From the NCBI RefSeq assembly GCF_000472785.1, contig NZ_AXAL01000001.1:369070-433069 (forward strand): a stretch of 64,000 nucleotides of DNA, given 5' to 3'. The notes under the pieces were generated by a model, which was not told the origin of the DNA, did no database searches, and was given only the letters and a program-made list of their open reading frames with translations. Positions 16,761 to 24,927 of this stretch are shown piece by piece (position 1 is the first letter of the stretch; every line of letters begins with the position of its first letter). Both the position numbers and the translations under genes were made by a program. The DNA is from Mesorhizobium loti CJ3sym. GTDB lineage: Bacteria; Pseudomonadota; Alphaproteobacteria; Rhizobiales; Rhizobiaceae.

Positions 16761-18038
16761 ATGGCACAAGAAGACACGCAACAGAGCGGTTACAAAATCC
16801 ACTGGCGGCGCAATCTCGCCGTTTGTTTCGCGGGCTCGTTCAGCACGCTCATTGCCATGACGCTGCTGTTGCCTTTCCTGCCGCTCTATGTCGAACAGCT
16901 TGGCGCGCAAGGCCATGCGGCCATCGTCCAGTGGTCCGGCATCGCCTATGGCGCCACCTTCTTCGCCGCGGCCCTGGTTGCGCCGCTCTGGGGGCGGCTG
17001 GGCGACCGCTACGGCCGCAAGGTGATGCTGGTGCGCGCCAGCTTCGGCATGGCGATCTGCATGTCGCTGACGGGTATGGTCGAGACGGTCTGGCAACTGG
17101 TGCTGTTGCGCCTGCTGATCGGTTTTGCCGGCGGCTATTCGTCGGGGTCGACCATATTGGTGGCCATGCAAACGCCGAAGGATCGTTCAGGCTGGGCGCT
17201 TGGCGTCCTGTCGGCAGGGATCACGGCGGGTTCGCTGGTCGGCCCCCTGCTCGGCGGCGCGCTGCCGCCGGTGATCGGCATTCGCGCCACCTTCCTATTG
17301 TCTGGCGGCGTCATCTTCCTTGCTTTCTTGGCAACGACCTTCCTGATCAAGGAGAACCCGCGCCCGAAGCCGGCCAAAGCGGTGTCGACAGCAAAGCCGA
17401 AAAGCGGCTGGTCGCAGATCCCCGACAAGCGGCCGGTCATTGCCATGCTGGTAACCGGCATGCTCCTCGCCTTTGCCAATATGTCAATCGAGCCGATCAT
17501 CACCGTCTATGTGCAGCAACTCATCGAGAACCAGAGCCGGGTGACGATGGTCGCCGGCGTGGTGATGTCGGCGGCAGCGCTCGGCACCATCCTGTCGGCA
17601 TCCTGGCTCGGCAAGCTTGCGGATCGCGTCGGCCACTGGAACGTCGTCGTCGGAGCCCTGGCCGTCTCGGCCCTGCTGCTCATTCCGCAAGCCTTCGTCA
17701 CCAACAGCTGGCAGTTGATCGGGCTGCGCTTTCTGATGGGGCTGGCGCTGGGTGGCCTGCTGCCCTGCATCACCAGCGTCATCCGCCACAACATCCCGGA
17801 CGGCGTCGGCGGCAATGTGCTTGGCCTGGCGATCTCGGCCCAGTATGTCGGGCAGGTTGCGGGACCATTGACCGGCGGCTTCGTCGGCGGGCATTTCGGC
17901 ATGCCTGCGGTGTTTCTCGGCACATCGGTGCTGATGGCCGGTGGCGCCGTCTACAACTGGATTGTCCAGTCGCGGCGCACGCGGCATATGGCACTGGAAG
18001 CAAGTGAGTCTGAGAGGCTCCGGGCAATAGGGAGCTAG
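16761..18038 (+). CDS. MFS transporter (multidrug/TetA-like, 12 TM)
   Basis: A 425-residue major facilitator with about twelve transmembrane helices and the loop 2-3 motif GRLGDRYGRKVMLVR, typical of drug:H+ antiporters of the DHA1 family. A repeat of the motif in the second half reads GKLADRVGHWN. The start at 16761 follows CAGGCAGGAC; the frame is open far upstream but overlaps the GntR gene on the other strand. Divergent pairing with a GntR regulator across clear operator repeats suggests substrate-inducible efflux or uptake. The substrate is unknown. Confidence 0.85.
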   Translation: MAQEDTQQSGYKIHWRRNLAVCFAGSFSTLIAMTLLLPFLPLYVEQLGAQGHAAIVQWSGIAYGATFFAAALVAPLWGRLGDRYGRKVMLVRASFGMAICMSLTGMVETVWQLVLLRLLIGFAGGYSSGSTILVAMQTPKDRSGWALGVLSAGITAGSLVGPLLGGALPPVIGIRATFLLSGGVIFLAFLATTFLIKENPRPKPAKAVSTAKPKSGWSQIPDKRPVIAMLVTGMLLAFANMSIEPIITVYVQQLIENQSRVTMVAGVVMSAAALGTILSASWLGKLADRVGHWNVVVGALAVSALLLIPQAFVTNSWQLIGLRFLMGLALGGLLPCITSVIRHNIPDGVGGNVLGLAISAQYVGQVAGPLTGGFVGGHFGMPAVFLGTSVLMAGGAVYNWIVQSRRTRHMALEASESERLRAIGS

Positions 18039-18043
18039 CCGAT

Positions 18044-18403
18044 ATGAATTCCGCCGAACCCAGCCGTATCCTTGTGTTTGCCGGCGGCCTCGTCGGCGCG
18101 GCGGGCGTGGCGCTGTCGGCGGCCGCCGCACACCGCGGCGGTGCCTTCACCGGCACGGCCGCGTCGTTTCTGTTGATGCACGCGCCGGTCTTTCTCGCGG
18201 TGGGCCTCATCGGCGCCAATCGCTGCCTGCGGATTGCGAGCCTCGTCCTGCTTGTCGGTCTCGTGCTTTTCGCGGGCGATCTTCTCGCCCGCGATTTCCT
18301 GGGATCGAGACTGTTTCCGATGTCGGCGCCGATCGGAGGCACCCTGCTCATCGTCGGCTGGCTGGGGATAGCCATCTCTGCCCTGGCACGTCCGCGTTCT
18401 TAG
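18044..18403 (+). CDS. DUF423 family small membrane protein
   Basis: A 119-residue protein with four predicted transmembrane helices and the DUF423/TMEM256 signature FAGGLVGAAGVALSAAAAH near the N-terminus. It begins 6 bp after the MFS stop codon and is probably co-transcribed with it. Function is unknown for the family. A short hairpin (cccaa-tcgg-ttggg, 18410-18423) follows but has no T-run. Confidence 0.8.
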   Translation: MNSAEPSRILVFAGGLVGAAGVALSAAAAHRGGAFTGTAASFLLMHAPVFLAVGLIGANRCLRIASLVLLVGLVLFAGDLLARDFLGSRLFPMSAPIGGTLLIVGWLGIAISALARPRS

Positions 18404-18424
18404 ACCAAGCCCAATCGGTTGGGA

Positions 18425-18574
18425 TCAGTCCCGGGAACGTTCGGCGCGGACCCAAAGATCGCGATTGCGCGCGGCCGGCTTCGTCAGGCGCCGCATCTCC
18501 GGCCGCTCAGTGGCCGGCGCGATACCCCAGTAGTTGCGATAGATATCCTCGAACAGATGCTTGATGGGATGCAT
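18425..18574 (-). CDS. Small protein A of a paralogous pair (49 aa)
   Basis: ATG at 18572-18574 is preceded by AAGAGGAAAG, a good ribosome binding site. The product starts MHPIKHLFEDIYRNYWGIAP and ends in an arginine-rich tail (VRAERSRD). It shares the pattern M-H-P-x3-L-F-E-D-x-Y-R-N-x-W and the R-x-R end with small protein B, 55 bp upstream. A copy of the LacI operator (18591-18604) lies 17 bp before the start. No known family was recognised. Conservation between the two copies, two ribosome binding sites and operator placement argue for real, regulated genes. Confidence 0.65.
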   Translation of the reverse strand: MHPIKHLFEDIYRNYWGIAPATERPEMRRLTKPAARNRDLWVRAERSRD

Positions 18575-18590
18575 GATCTTTCCTCTTGAA

Positions 18591-18604
18591 TTGAATCGAT
18601 CCAA
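18591..18604. promoter_or_regulatory. LacI-type operator, site 1
   Basis: TTGAATCGATCCAA, an even palindrome with central CG as is usual for LacI-family sites. It lies between the two small genes, immediately upstream of small gene A. Two further identical copies occur at 18816-18829 (inverted) and 18865-18878. Confidence 0.75.
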
Positions 18605-18628
18605 TCAATCAGCAAAAAACTGCGCCGA

Positions 18629-18772
18629 TCAGTTCCGCTCGCGCGTCACCAGCAGACGAAGGTCGGGAATCGATAGGCCGGATCTGCCCCGGCGCTCGGA
18701 GCTGTTGGCGCCCGATCCGATGCTCCAGTCGTTGCGATAGGTGTCTTCGAATAGATAATTGACGGGATGCAT
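18629..18772 (-). CDS. Small protein B of a paralogous pair (47 aa)
   Basis: The ATG at 18772 has GGGGAGGTG 5 nt upstream, a strong ribosome binding site. The product begins MHPVNYLFEDTYRNDWSIGS and ends VTRERN, clearly homologous to small protein A over the first 16 residues and at the tail. The middle is a Ser/Gly/Arg-rich linker. An upstream in-frame ATG (18829) would run through the operator and has no ribosome binding site. The promoter on the minus strand (TTGACC-17-TATGTT) abuts LacI operator site 2. Function is unknown; a small regulatory or membrane-peripheral protein is possible. Confidence 0.65.
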   Translation of the reverse strand: MHPVNYLFEDTYRNDWSIGSGANSSERRGRSGLSIPDLRLLVTRERN

Positions 18773-18815
18773 GACGCACCTCCCCTGGTTCATTGAGCAG
18801 AGCAAATGCGCCGCA

Positions 18816-18857
18816 TTGGATCGATTCAAACATAATATCTCGACAATCCCAGGTCAA
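18816..18857 (-). promoter_or_regulatory. Promoter of small gene B with LacI operator site 2
   Basis: On the minus strand TTGACC (18857-18852), a 17-bp spacer and TATGTT (18834-18829) form a plausible sigma-70 promoter. TTGGATCGATTCAA (18816-18829) begins at the last base of the -10 and covers the start point, a position where a bound LacI-type protein would repress. Confidence 0.65.
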
Positions 18858-18864
18858 GCAATAT

Positions 18865-18878
18865 TTGAATCGATCCAA
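18865..18878. promoter_or_regulatory. LacI-type operator, site 3
   Basis: TTGAATCGATCCAA, identical to sites 1 and 2, lies 58 bp upstream of the LacI-family gene. Site 2 to site 3 is about 49 bp centre to centre, near five helical turns, so a looped tetramer or autoregulation is plausible. Confidence 0.7.
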
Positions 18879-18935
18879 CGAAAGTGCTAGATGCAAATCT
18901 GGAACATGCTAAATGCATGTCAGGAGGCACGCACA

Positions 18936-20006
18936 ATGGCGTCACCAGGCAATCCAAGACCCGTCCGGCTGGCCGACATCGCCAAGGCCGCCGGTGTCTC
19001 GCATGGCACCGCATCCAATGTCTTCAGCCGTCCCGAGATCGTACGCGAGGAAGTCCGCGAACGGGTCAAGGCGGCGGCCGAGGCCATGGGCTATGGCGGG
19101 CCGGATCCCAAGGGTCGGCTGTTGCGGGCCGGCAAGGTCAATGCCATTGGTGTCGCCACCGCCGAACCCCTCTCCTACTTCTTCGACGATCCCTTTGCTC
19201 GCGTCATGATGGCAGGCATCTCGCAGGCCTGCGACGCGACAGGGGCCGGCATCTCGCTCGTTTCGGCCGCCAACAACGAACAGCTCGCCTGGAACATCCA
19301 GAGCGCGCTGGTCGACGGCTTCATCGTCTTCTGCATCGAAGGCGGCTCCCGGCTGGTGCAACTGGCACGTGAGCGCAAATTGCCTTTCGTGGCGCTCGAT
19401 CTCGCTTCCGAGGATGGGTCGGTCGCGACAATCGGCATCGATAATGTCGCTGGTGCCGCCATGGCGGCACGCCATCTCACCGACCTTGGACACCGCCGCT
19501 TTGCCGTGCTGGCGTTGGAGTTTGTCGACGGCAGGACGGGCCTTGTTTCGCCCGATCAGGCTCAGAACGCGGTTTATGCGGGAACGCGAGACCGCCTCAC
19601 CGGCTACTTCCAGGAGCTGTCGCGGGTCGGCGTCGACACGACCAGAGTGCCGATCTACGCGACCGCCAACGATGTGGCGAGCACGAAGTCGGCGCTCGAG
19701 ACCATATTCGGCACGGCCGAACCCCCGACGGCGATCCTGGCGATGTCGGACAGAATGGCCCTGGTGGCGCTTGAATGGCTAAGCGCGCGCAAGCTGAACG
19801 TCCCCAATGACGTCTCGATCGTCGGGTTCGATGGCGTTCCGGAAGCTGCGGTATCCGAGCCGCCATTGACCACCGTGGCCCAGCCGATTGCCGAGATGGG
19901 CCGTCTCGCCGTCAAGGCGATCCTGGACAACGACGGCACGACAAATCGCCGGCAGCTGCCGGTCGAACTGATCGTGCGGGCTTCGTCGGCTCCGCCACGC
20001 GGCTGA
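18936..20006 (+). CDS. LacI-family transcriptional regulator
   Basis: A 356-residue repressor. The HTH is at about 10-35 (VRLADIAKAAGVSHGTASNV), with the hinge helix following (VRERVKAAAEAMGY). A periplasmic-binding-protein-like sensor domain extends to the C-terminus (IGIDNVAGAAMAARHLTDLG; SIVGFDGVPEAAVSEPPLTT). The start at 18936 has AGGAGG 8 nt upstream. Three copies of one 14-bp palindrome surround its own promoter and the two small genes, making those the best target candidates. The effector cannot be predicted. No sugar transporter or catabolic gene lies alongside, which is unusual for a LacI-family repressor. Confidence 0.88.
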   Translation: MASPGNPRPVRLADIAKAAGVSHGTASNVFSRPEIVREEVRERVKAAAEAMGYGGPDPKGRLLRAGKVNAIGVATAEPLSYFFDDPFARVMMAGISQACDATGAGISLVSAANNEQLAWNIQSALVDGFIVFCIEGGSRLVQLARERKLPFVALDLASEDGSVATIGIDNVAGAAMAARHLTDLGHRRFAVLALEFVDGRTGLVSPDQAQNAVYAGTRDRLTGYFQELSRVGVDTTRVPIYATANDVASTKSALETIFGTAEPPTAILAMSDRMALVALEWLSARKLNVPNDVSIVGFDGVPEAAVSEPPLTTVAQPIAEMGRLAVKAILDNDGTTNRRQLPVELIVRASSAPPRG

Positions 20007-20014
20007 ACTATCCC

Positions 20015-21214
20015 TCAGCGATTGGCCCTTGCCACCCCGGAGACGCCGAAAGGCGCGCGAACCAGCGTGGCATCCTTTTGCGTCGTATGGACCTTGCCCG
20101 AGCCGCCGATGGTCGACAGCCATTCGAGATAGAAGGCGAGCGCGAATTGCAGGGCGATGCCGGCTGACAGCAACAAGCTGTCATAGGCAAGTCCGCCCGG
20201 ATTGATCAGCCTCATCACCTGCGCGACCATGGCGATCACCGTACCGGCAATGAAAACCGGCAGCGAGCGCTTGCCCATTATCGCCAGCGGATGGTCCGGG
20301 CTGGTGCGGAACAGGTTCGACAGCGCCGGTAAGGCGACAATGAGATAGCTGACCGCCAGGATGTGCACCAGCCGCGGCAGCGACAGGAACGTCTTGTCGA
20401 AGCCGCCAATGACCACGGGCAGCTTGAACCAAGTTATCTGTCCCCACAGCGGGCTGTGCACCCAGACCAGCGCCGTCAGCACATAGGTCGCGGCCGCGCC
20501 CACCAGCCAACGGTTGGCCGGAATGACGCCGCCGCGCCTGACATGCAGCATGGCGGCCAAACCGATGTTGAACAGGAACTGCCAGGACAAAGGGTTGAGG
20601 AACCAGAAGCCGGGCTCGGGATAGTTGGGCGGGGCGATCTGCCAGATACCGGCGGCGAGCCACAGCGCACCGGACGCGACAAGGGCGGCGACAGGCCTGT
20701 AGCTGATCAGCAGGACGAAGACCGGTGCCATCAAAAGCAGCGCGGCATAGACCGGCAGGATGTTGTTGTAGCCGAGCTGATGGCCAAGCGTGACGATGCC
20801 GACCAGCACTTCGGGCGTGTTCTTCATCAGCGGCTCGATGTTGATCAGCTTTAGCAGTTCCGGCCGTTTGGTGAAGACGGCCACCGTGCAGAACAAGGCA
20901 ATCACCACCATCGTCGTGACGATATGGGCGACATAGAGCATGCCTGCCCGCCGCCACATCTTCAGGGTCGCGAGCAGCCGGCCACCTGGCCGGAACTTGG
21001 TGCCATAGGCGAGCGCGACCGAGATGCCGGAAATCAGCACGAACGCTTCCGCCGCGTCCGAAAAGCCGAAATTCTTGTAAGTTAGATTTTCAAAGGCCGT
21101 GCCCGGCACGTGGTCGATGAAAATGATGATGAGCGCGAGCGCACGCAGCACATCGATACGCGTATCGCGATCCGAGATACGAGTGTCGCGCTCCGGCGAA
21201 ACGGGGGTAGTCAT
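20015..21214 (-). CDS. OpgC-type membrane protein (osmoregulated glucan succinyltransferase family)
   Basis: A polytopic protein of 399 residues with about ten transmembrane helices. The N-terminal RIDVLRALALIIIFIDHVPG and FGFSDAAEAFVLISGISVAL match the OpgC family, which adds acidic substituents to periplasmic cyclic glucans. The ATG at 21214 is chosen; a TTG at 21220 is also possible because the GAGG ribosome binding site lies 4 nt before TTG and 10 nt before ATG. A short direct repeat (RDTRISDRDTRI) precedes the first helix. It converges on the LacI gene with 8 bp between stops. The actual acyl donor is not established by sequence. Confidence 0.82.
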   Translation of the reverse strand: MTTPVSPERDTRISDRDTRIDVLRALALIIIFIDHVPGTAFENLTYKNFGFSDAAEAFVLISGISVALAYGTKFRPGGRLLATLKMWRRAGMLYVAHIVTTMVVIALFCTVAVFTKRPELLKLINIEPLMKNTPEVLVGIVTLGHQLGYNNILPVYAALLLMAPVFVLLISYRPVAALVASGALWLAAGIWQIAPPNYPEPGFWFLNPLSWQFLFNIGLAAMLHVRRGGVIPANRWLVGAAATYVLTALVWVHSPLWGQITWFKLPVVIGGFDKTFLSLPRLVHILAVSYLIVALPALSNLFRTSPDHPLAIMGKRSLPVFIAGTVIAMVAQVMRLINPGGLAYDSLLLSAGIALQFALAFYLEWLSTIGGSGKVHTTQKDATLVRAPFGVSGVARANR

Positions 21215-21414
21215 CGACAAAAGGCCTCAAAGCTAGTCATTCATTGGGCAATGCGACCCCCGACGCACCGCTTCGATTCCTCCTGCGAGGGAATATATCG
21301 GCGCAGAAACGGGCGGAAAGGCGCCTGGTTCAATCAACTTTCGCGGAGCACGAAAATATTGCGTTTTGAAGCCGGCAAATTGAGCGGAACCTCATATAAT
21401 CAAGAGGATGCGAG

Positions 21415-22074
21415 ATGACTGGCGTCGTCGTCGAAAACGGCCCGCTGCTCACAGATCTGGCCTTCCCCTACCGTCTCCTGGGCGCTGGCGGCAACGGCCG
21501 TGAATGTCTGTTCCTGCTGCATGGATCGGGTGTCGACGAGACGACCCTGGTGGCGCTGGCAAGGCAGATCGCGCCCAGTGCCGTGCTGGTCGCGGCGCGT
21601 GGCCGTATCCCCCAGGAGGATGGTTTCCGCTGGTTCGAGCGAATCACTCCGACGCGCTTTGAGCAGAAGAGCATCCGTTCCGAAACCGCTGCCTTCGCGG
21701 CATTCGCAAGCGAGGCCGCCAGGCGCCATGGACTTGATCTCGGTCACGCAACGTTCCTTGGCTATTCGAACGGCGCTAATCTGGTTTCCAGCCTGATGCT
21801 GCTCCATCCCGGCATCGTTCGCGGGGCGGTGCTGCTGAGGCCGATGCCAGTGCTTGACGACGTGCCGGCGACGGACCTTAAGGGAACACGGACGCTGATC
21901 ATCACCGGTGCCGCCGACGATACCTACGGCCCCTTCGCGCCGGCGCTGGTAACGCTGCTCAGTCAACGCGGCAGCGCGATTGACGCTCGGATCATTGCAT
22001 CGGGCCATGACATCGGCGATCCGGACGCCGCGATCGTCAGGCAATGGCTGACGGGATCGGTTGCCATTGCCTAG
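21415..22074 (+). CDS. Alpha/beta hydrolase (carboxylesterase/phospholipase-like)
   Basis: A 219-residue protein with the compact carboxylesterase fold. It has an oxyanion-hole HGSGVDE segment near residue 37, the nucleophile elbow GYSNGAN (Ser about 118), the acid region ITGAADDTYGP and the catalytic His in IIASGHDIGDPD. It resembles bacterial phospholipase/carboxylesterase (YpfH-like) enzymes. There is no signal peptide, so it is probably cytosolic. The start is preceded by AAGAGGATGCGAG. It lies 176 bp upstream of the telA operon on the same strand; co-transcription is possible but unproven. Confidence 0.8.
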   Translation: MTGVVVENGPLLTDLAFPYRLLGAGGNGRECLFLLHGSGVDETTLVALARQIAPSAVLVAARGRIPQEDGFRWFERITPTRFEQKSIRSETAAFAAFASEAARRHGLDLGHATFLGYSNGANLVSSLMLLHPGIVRGAVLLRPMPVLDDVPATDLKGTRTLIITGAADDTYGPFAPALVTLLSQRGSAIDARIIASGHDIGDPDAAIVRQWLTGSVAIA

Positions 22075-22250
22075 GCAGAGCCGCTTGTGAGCACCGGGCA
22101 CGCTGGTTCGTGACAGGAAGCAGGACGATAAGTGCGACAAAAGCAACTATTCACCAACGAAATGGCCTGGGCCTTCCATTGTCCACAGCGGCGACATATG
22201 TCTGTTACATCCGGTCTATCGAGATACTGTTCACCGAGGGGGAGGTCTGC

Positions 22251-23330
22251 ATGGCCGACAAGAACAGCGTCACTTTGCTCGACGACACTTCGCAACTGCC
22301 TGTTATCACCGCCAGCCCGTCCGACATCGCCAGGATTGAAAGCACGATCGACGTCAAGGATCGCGCCGGCATCTCGGTCTATGGCGATCGTGCCCAGCAG
22401 GCCGTCAGCGACTATGCCGACAAGATCCTGGGGCAATTGCGCAACCGGGATCTCGGCGACACCGGCGACCTGCTGACCGACATCATCATGAAGGCCAGGA
22501 ACCTCGATCCGGCTTCGCTGAAGGATCAGGGGTTTTTGAGCAATCTGTTTTCCTCGTTCAAGGCGCGGCTCGAGCGCTTCAAGGAGAAATACGAGGATGT
22601 GGCGGGGCAGATCGACCGTATCGGCCTGGAGCTAGACCGTCACAAGGATACGCTGCGGCGCGACATCGCCGTGCTCGACGACCTGCACGAGCAGACCAAG
22701 GATTCGATCCTCAAGCTCGATGCCTATGTGCAGGCGGGCAAGAAATTCGTCGATGACTATCGCGCCAACGAGTTGCCGAAATTGAAGACCGCCGCGGATT
22801 CGGCTGGCGGTGATGTTGGCGGCACACTGGATGCGCAGACCTACCAGGATGCCGTGCAGGCGCTCGACCGTCTGGAAAAGCGCGTCTTCTATCTGGTGCA
22901 AGCGCGCCAGCTTGGCATCCAGCAATTGCCGCAGATCCGCATTGTCCAGTCCGGTGACGAGACGCTGATCGAGAATTTGCAGGCGACGTCGGCGCTCACC
23001 GTGCCGGCCTGGAAGCAGAAAATGGTTATCCTGCTTGGCCTGACTAACCAGAAATCGGCGCTCGAACTGCAAAAGACGGTGACCGACGTCACCAACGAGA
23101 TGATCCGCCAGACCTCCAAGATGATGAAGGACCAGGCGATCTCGATCGAAGAGCAGGCGCAGCGCGGCATTGTCGACGTCGAAACGCTGGCGCAGGCCAA
23201 TCGCGACCTCATCGACACGGTGCAAGGCGTGCTGAAGGTCCAGCAGGAGGGCCGCCAGAAGCGGGCCGACGCTGAAAAGCAGATGGACCAGATGACGATC
23301 GATCTGAAGAAAGCGCTGACTCAAGGCTGA
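22251..23330 (+). CDS. telA: TelA-family toxic anion resistance protein
   Basis: A 359-residue, largely helical cytosolic protein of the TelA/KlaA family (tellurite or toxic-anion resistance). It has a family-typical N-terminal ISVYGDRAQQAVSDYADKIL and central RFKEKYEDVAGQIDRIGLEL. The C-terminal helices carry VPAWKQKMVILLGLTNQKSA and MIRQTSKMMKDQAISIEEQA. The start at 22251 has GGGGGAGG 6 nt upstream; the frame is open earlier but not TelA-like. It heads a four-gene operon with a VWA/solute-binding lipoprotein, an XpaC-like membrane protein and a second binding protein. TelA-XpaC-VWA groupings are described in comparative studies of Ter-type stress systems. Confidence 0.88.
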   Translation: MADKNSVTLLDDTSQLPVITASPSDIARIESTIDVKDRAGISVYGDRAQQAVSDYADKILGQLRNRDLGDTGDLLTDIIMKARNLDPASLKDQGFLSNLFSSFKARLERFKEKYEDVAGQIDRIGLELDRHKDTLRRDIAVLDDLHEQTKDSILKLDAYVQAGKKFVDDYRANELPKLKTAADSAGGDVGGTLDAQTYQDAVQALDRLEKRVFYLVQARQLGIQQLPQIRIVQSGDETLIENLQATSALTVPAWKQKMVILLGLTNQKSALELQKTVTDVTNEMIRQTSKMMKDQAISIEEQAQRGIVDVETLAQANRDLIDTVQGVLKVQQEGRQKRADAEKQMDQMTIDLKKALTQG

Positions 23331-23341
23331 TCGGAACCGCC

Positions 23342-24913
23342 ATGCCGAAGACGCTGACGTCCGTTCTGCTGCTGGCCTTCGCGGTGCTGCTGGCCGCCTG
23401 CAATTCAAGCCATGTCCAATTCTCGATCGTCTCCGGTTCGGAAAACACCGTACTGCAGCCGATCGTTGAGGAATTCTGCGCCAAACAAGGCGCGACCTGC
23501 ACCTTCGCCTATGAAGGGTCGCTCGACATCGGCCTTGGCCTGCAACGGCCCGCCGGGCTCGACCAGGACGCGGTCTGGCCGGCCTCGAGCGTGTGGGTCG
23601 ATTTGTTCGACAGCGGCCGCAAGGTGCGCAATTTGACCTCGATCGCCCAGATGCCGGTCATTCTGGGCGTGCGCAAATCCAAGGCAGCCGAACTCGGCTG
23701 GGTCGGCAAACCGGTCTTCATGAAAGATATCCTGGCCGCGGTGAAGGACGGCAAGCTCAAATTCCTGATGACGTCGGCGACGCAGTCCAATTCGGGCGCC
23801 AGTGCCTATCTGGCCATGCTCTCCAGCGCACTTGGCGGCAAGGAAGTGATCGAGCCCGGCGATCTCGACAATCCGAATGTGCGTGAAACGGTCAGCGCCC
23901 TGCTCCAGGGCGTCGAGCGTTCGTCCGGCTCGTCGGGCTGGCTCGCCGACCTCTATGTCGACAGCGCAAGCAAGGGCACCGTGTACGACGCGATGTGGAA
24001 CTATGAGGCGACGCTGAAGGAGACCAATGACAAACTGAAGCAGATCGGCAAGGAACCGCTCTATGCCATCTATCCGGCCGACGGGGTCGCGGTTGGCGAT
24101 TCGCCGCTCGGCTTCATCGACCATGGGCGCGGCCCGGACGTCGAAAAGTTCTTCACCGACCTGCTCGCCTATCTGCAGTCGGACGCGGTGCGCAAGCGCA
24201 TCGCCGACACCGGCCGGCGGCTGCCGCTTGGCGGCTCGGCGATCCAGGCCGCGCCGGAACCGGACTGGAATTTCGATCCGGGCAAACTGGTGACGTCGAT
24301 CCGCATGCCGGAACCGGCAGTAATCCGCAAGGCGCTCGATCTCTATCAAGAGGCGCTGCGCAAGCCGTCGCTGACAGCACTGTGCTTCGACTTCTCCGGT
24401 TCGATGGAAGACAAGGGCGAGAAACAGTTGCAGGCCGCCGCGCAGTTCCTGTTCACACCGGAAAAGGCCAGCGAGGTGCTGGTGCAGTGGACGCCGTCCG
24501 ACCACATCTTCGTGCTGCCGTTCGACAGTGTCGTGCGGGCCAATTTCGAAGCGACCGGCGATGCGGCCGGGCAAGCGCAGTTGCTGGCTGATGTTGCTGA
24601 TCAGCACGCTGGAGGCGGCACCGACATGTATGCCTGCGCCCAACAGGCGCTGCAGAAGATCACCGCGACCGCGAACCTGTCGAAATATCTGCCGGCCATC
24701 ATCATCATGACCGACGGCCGGACAGACGGCAGCGCCGACGCTTTCCTCGACCAATGGCGAAATGCGCCGGTGCGCGTACCGGTGTTCGGCATCACCTTTG
24801 GCGACGCCGACAAGAGTCAGCTTGCCAACCTCGCCCAGGCAACCTCCGCGCGCGTGTTCGATGGCGGCGGCGATCTCGCAGGCGCCTTCCGCGCCGCCCG
24901 TGGCTACAACTGA
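23342..24913 (+). CDS. Lipoprotein fusing a solute-binding domain to a VWA domain
   Basis: A 523-residue exported lipoprotein. The signal peptide ends in the lipobox LLAAC with the lipidated Cys at about 20. Residues 25-310 resemble a type 2 periplasmic binding protein (FSIVSGSENTVLQPIVEEF; AVWPASSVWVDLF; TQSNSGASAYLAML). Residues about 340-515 form a von Willebrand A domain with the MIDAS motif DFSGSM (Asp350, Ser352, Ser354), a conserved GGGTDMY loop and IIIMTDGRTDG. It starts 11 bp after telA. A binding domain on the same chain as a metal-dependent adhesion domain suggests periplasmic sensing coupled to protein-protein contacts. Ligand unknown. Confidence 0.85.
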   Translation: MPKTLTSVLLLAFAVLLAACNSSHVQFSIVSGSENTVLQPIVEEFCAKQGATCTFAYEGSLDIGLGLQRPAGLDQDAVWPASSVWVDLFDSGRKVRNLTSIAQMPVILGVRKSKAAELGWVGKPVFMKDILAAVKDGKLKFLMTSATQSNSGASAYLAMLSSALGGKEVIEPGDLDNPNVRETVSALLQGVERSSGSSGWLADLYVDSASKGTVYDAMWNYEATLKETNDKLKQIGKEPLYAIYPADGVAVGDSPLGFIDHGRGPDVEKFFTDLLAYLQSDAVRKRIADTGRRLPLGGSAIQAAPEPDWNFDPGKLVTSIRMPEPAVIRKALDLYQEALRKPSLTALCFDFSGSMEDKGEKQLQAAAQFLFTPEKASEVLVQWTPSDHIFVLPFDSVVRANFEATGDAAGQAQLLADVADQHAGGGTDMYACAQQALQKITATANLSKYLPAIIIMTDGRTDGSADAFLDQWRNAPVRVPVFGITFGDADKSQLANLAQATSARVFDGGGDLAGAFRAARGYN

Positions 24914-24927
24914 GATGCGCGGCTAGG

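Noticed and set aside
18410..18423. Hairpin cccaa-tcgg-ttggg as terminator
   Set aside because: The stem is only five base pairs and no T-run follows on either strand, so I did not list it as a terminator.
23405..24754. Open frame of 449 codons antisense to the VWA lipoprotein gene
   Set aside because: Shadow frame without start signal or recognisable protein features.
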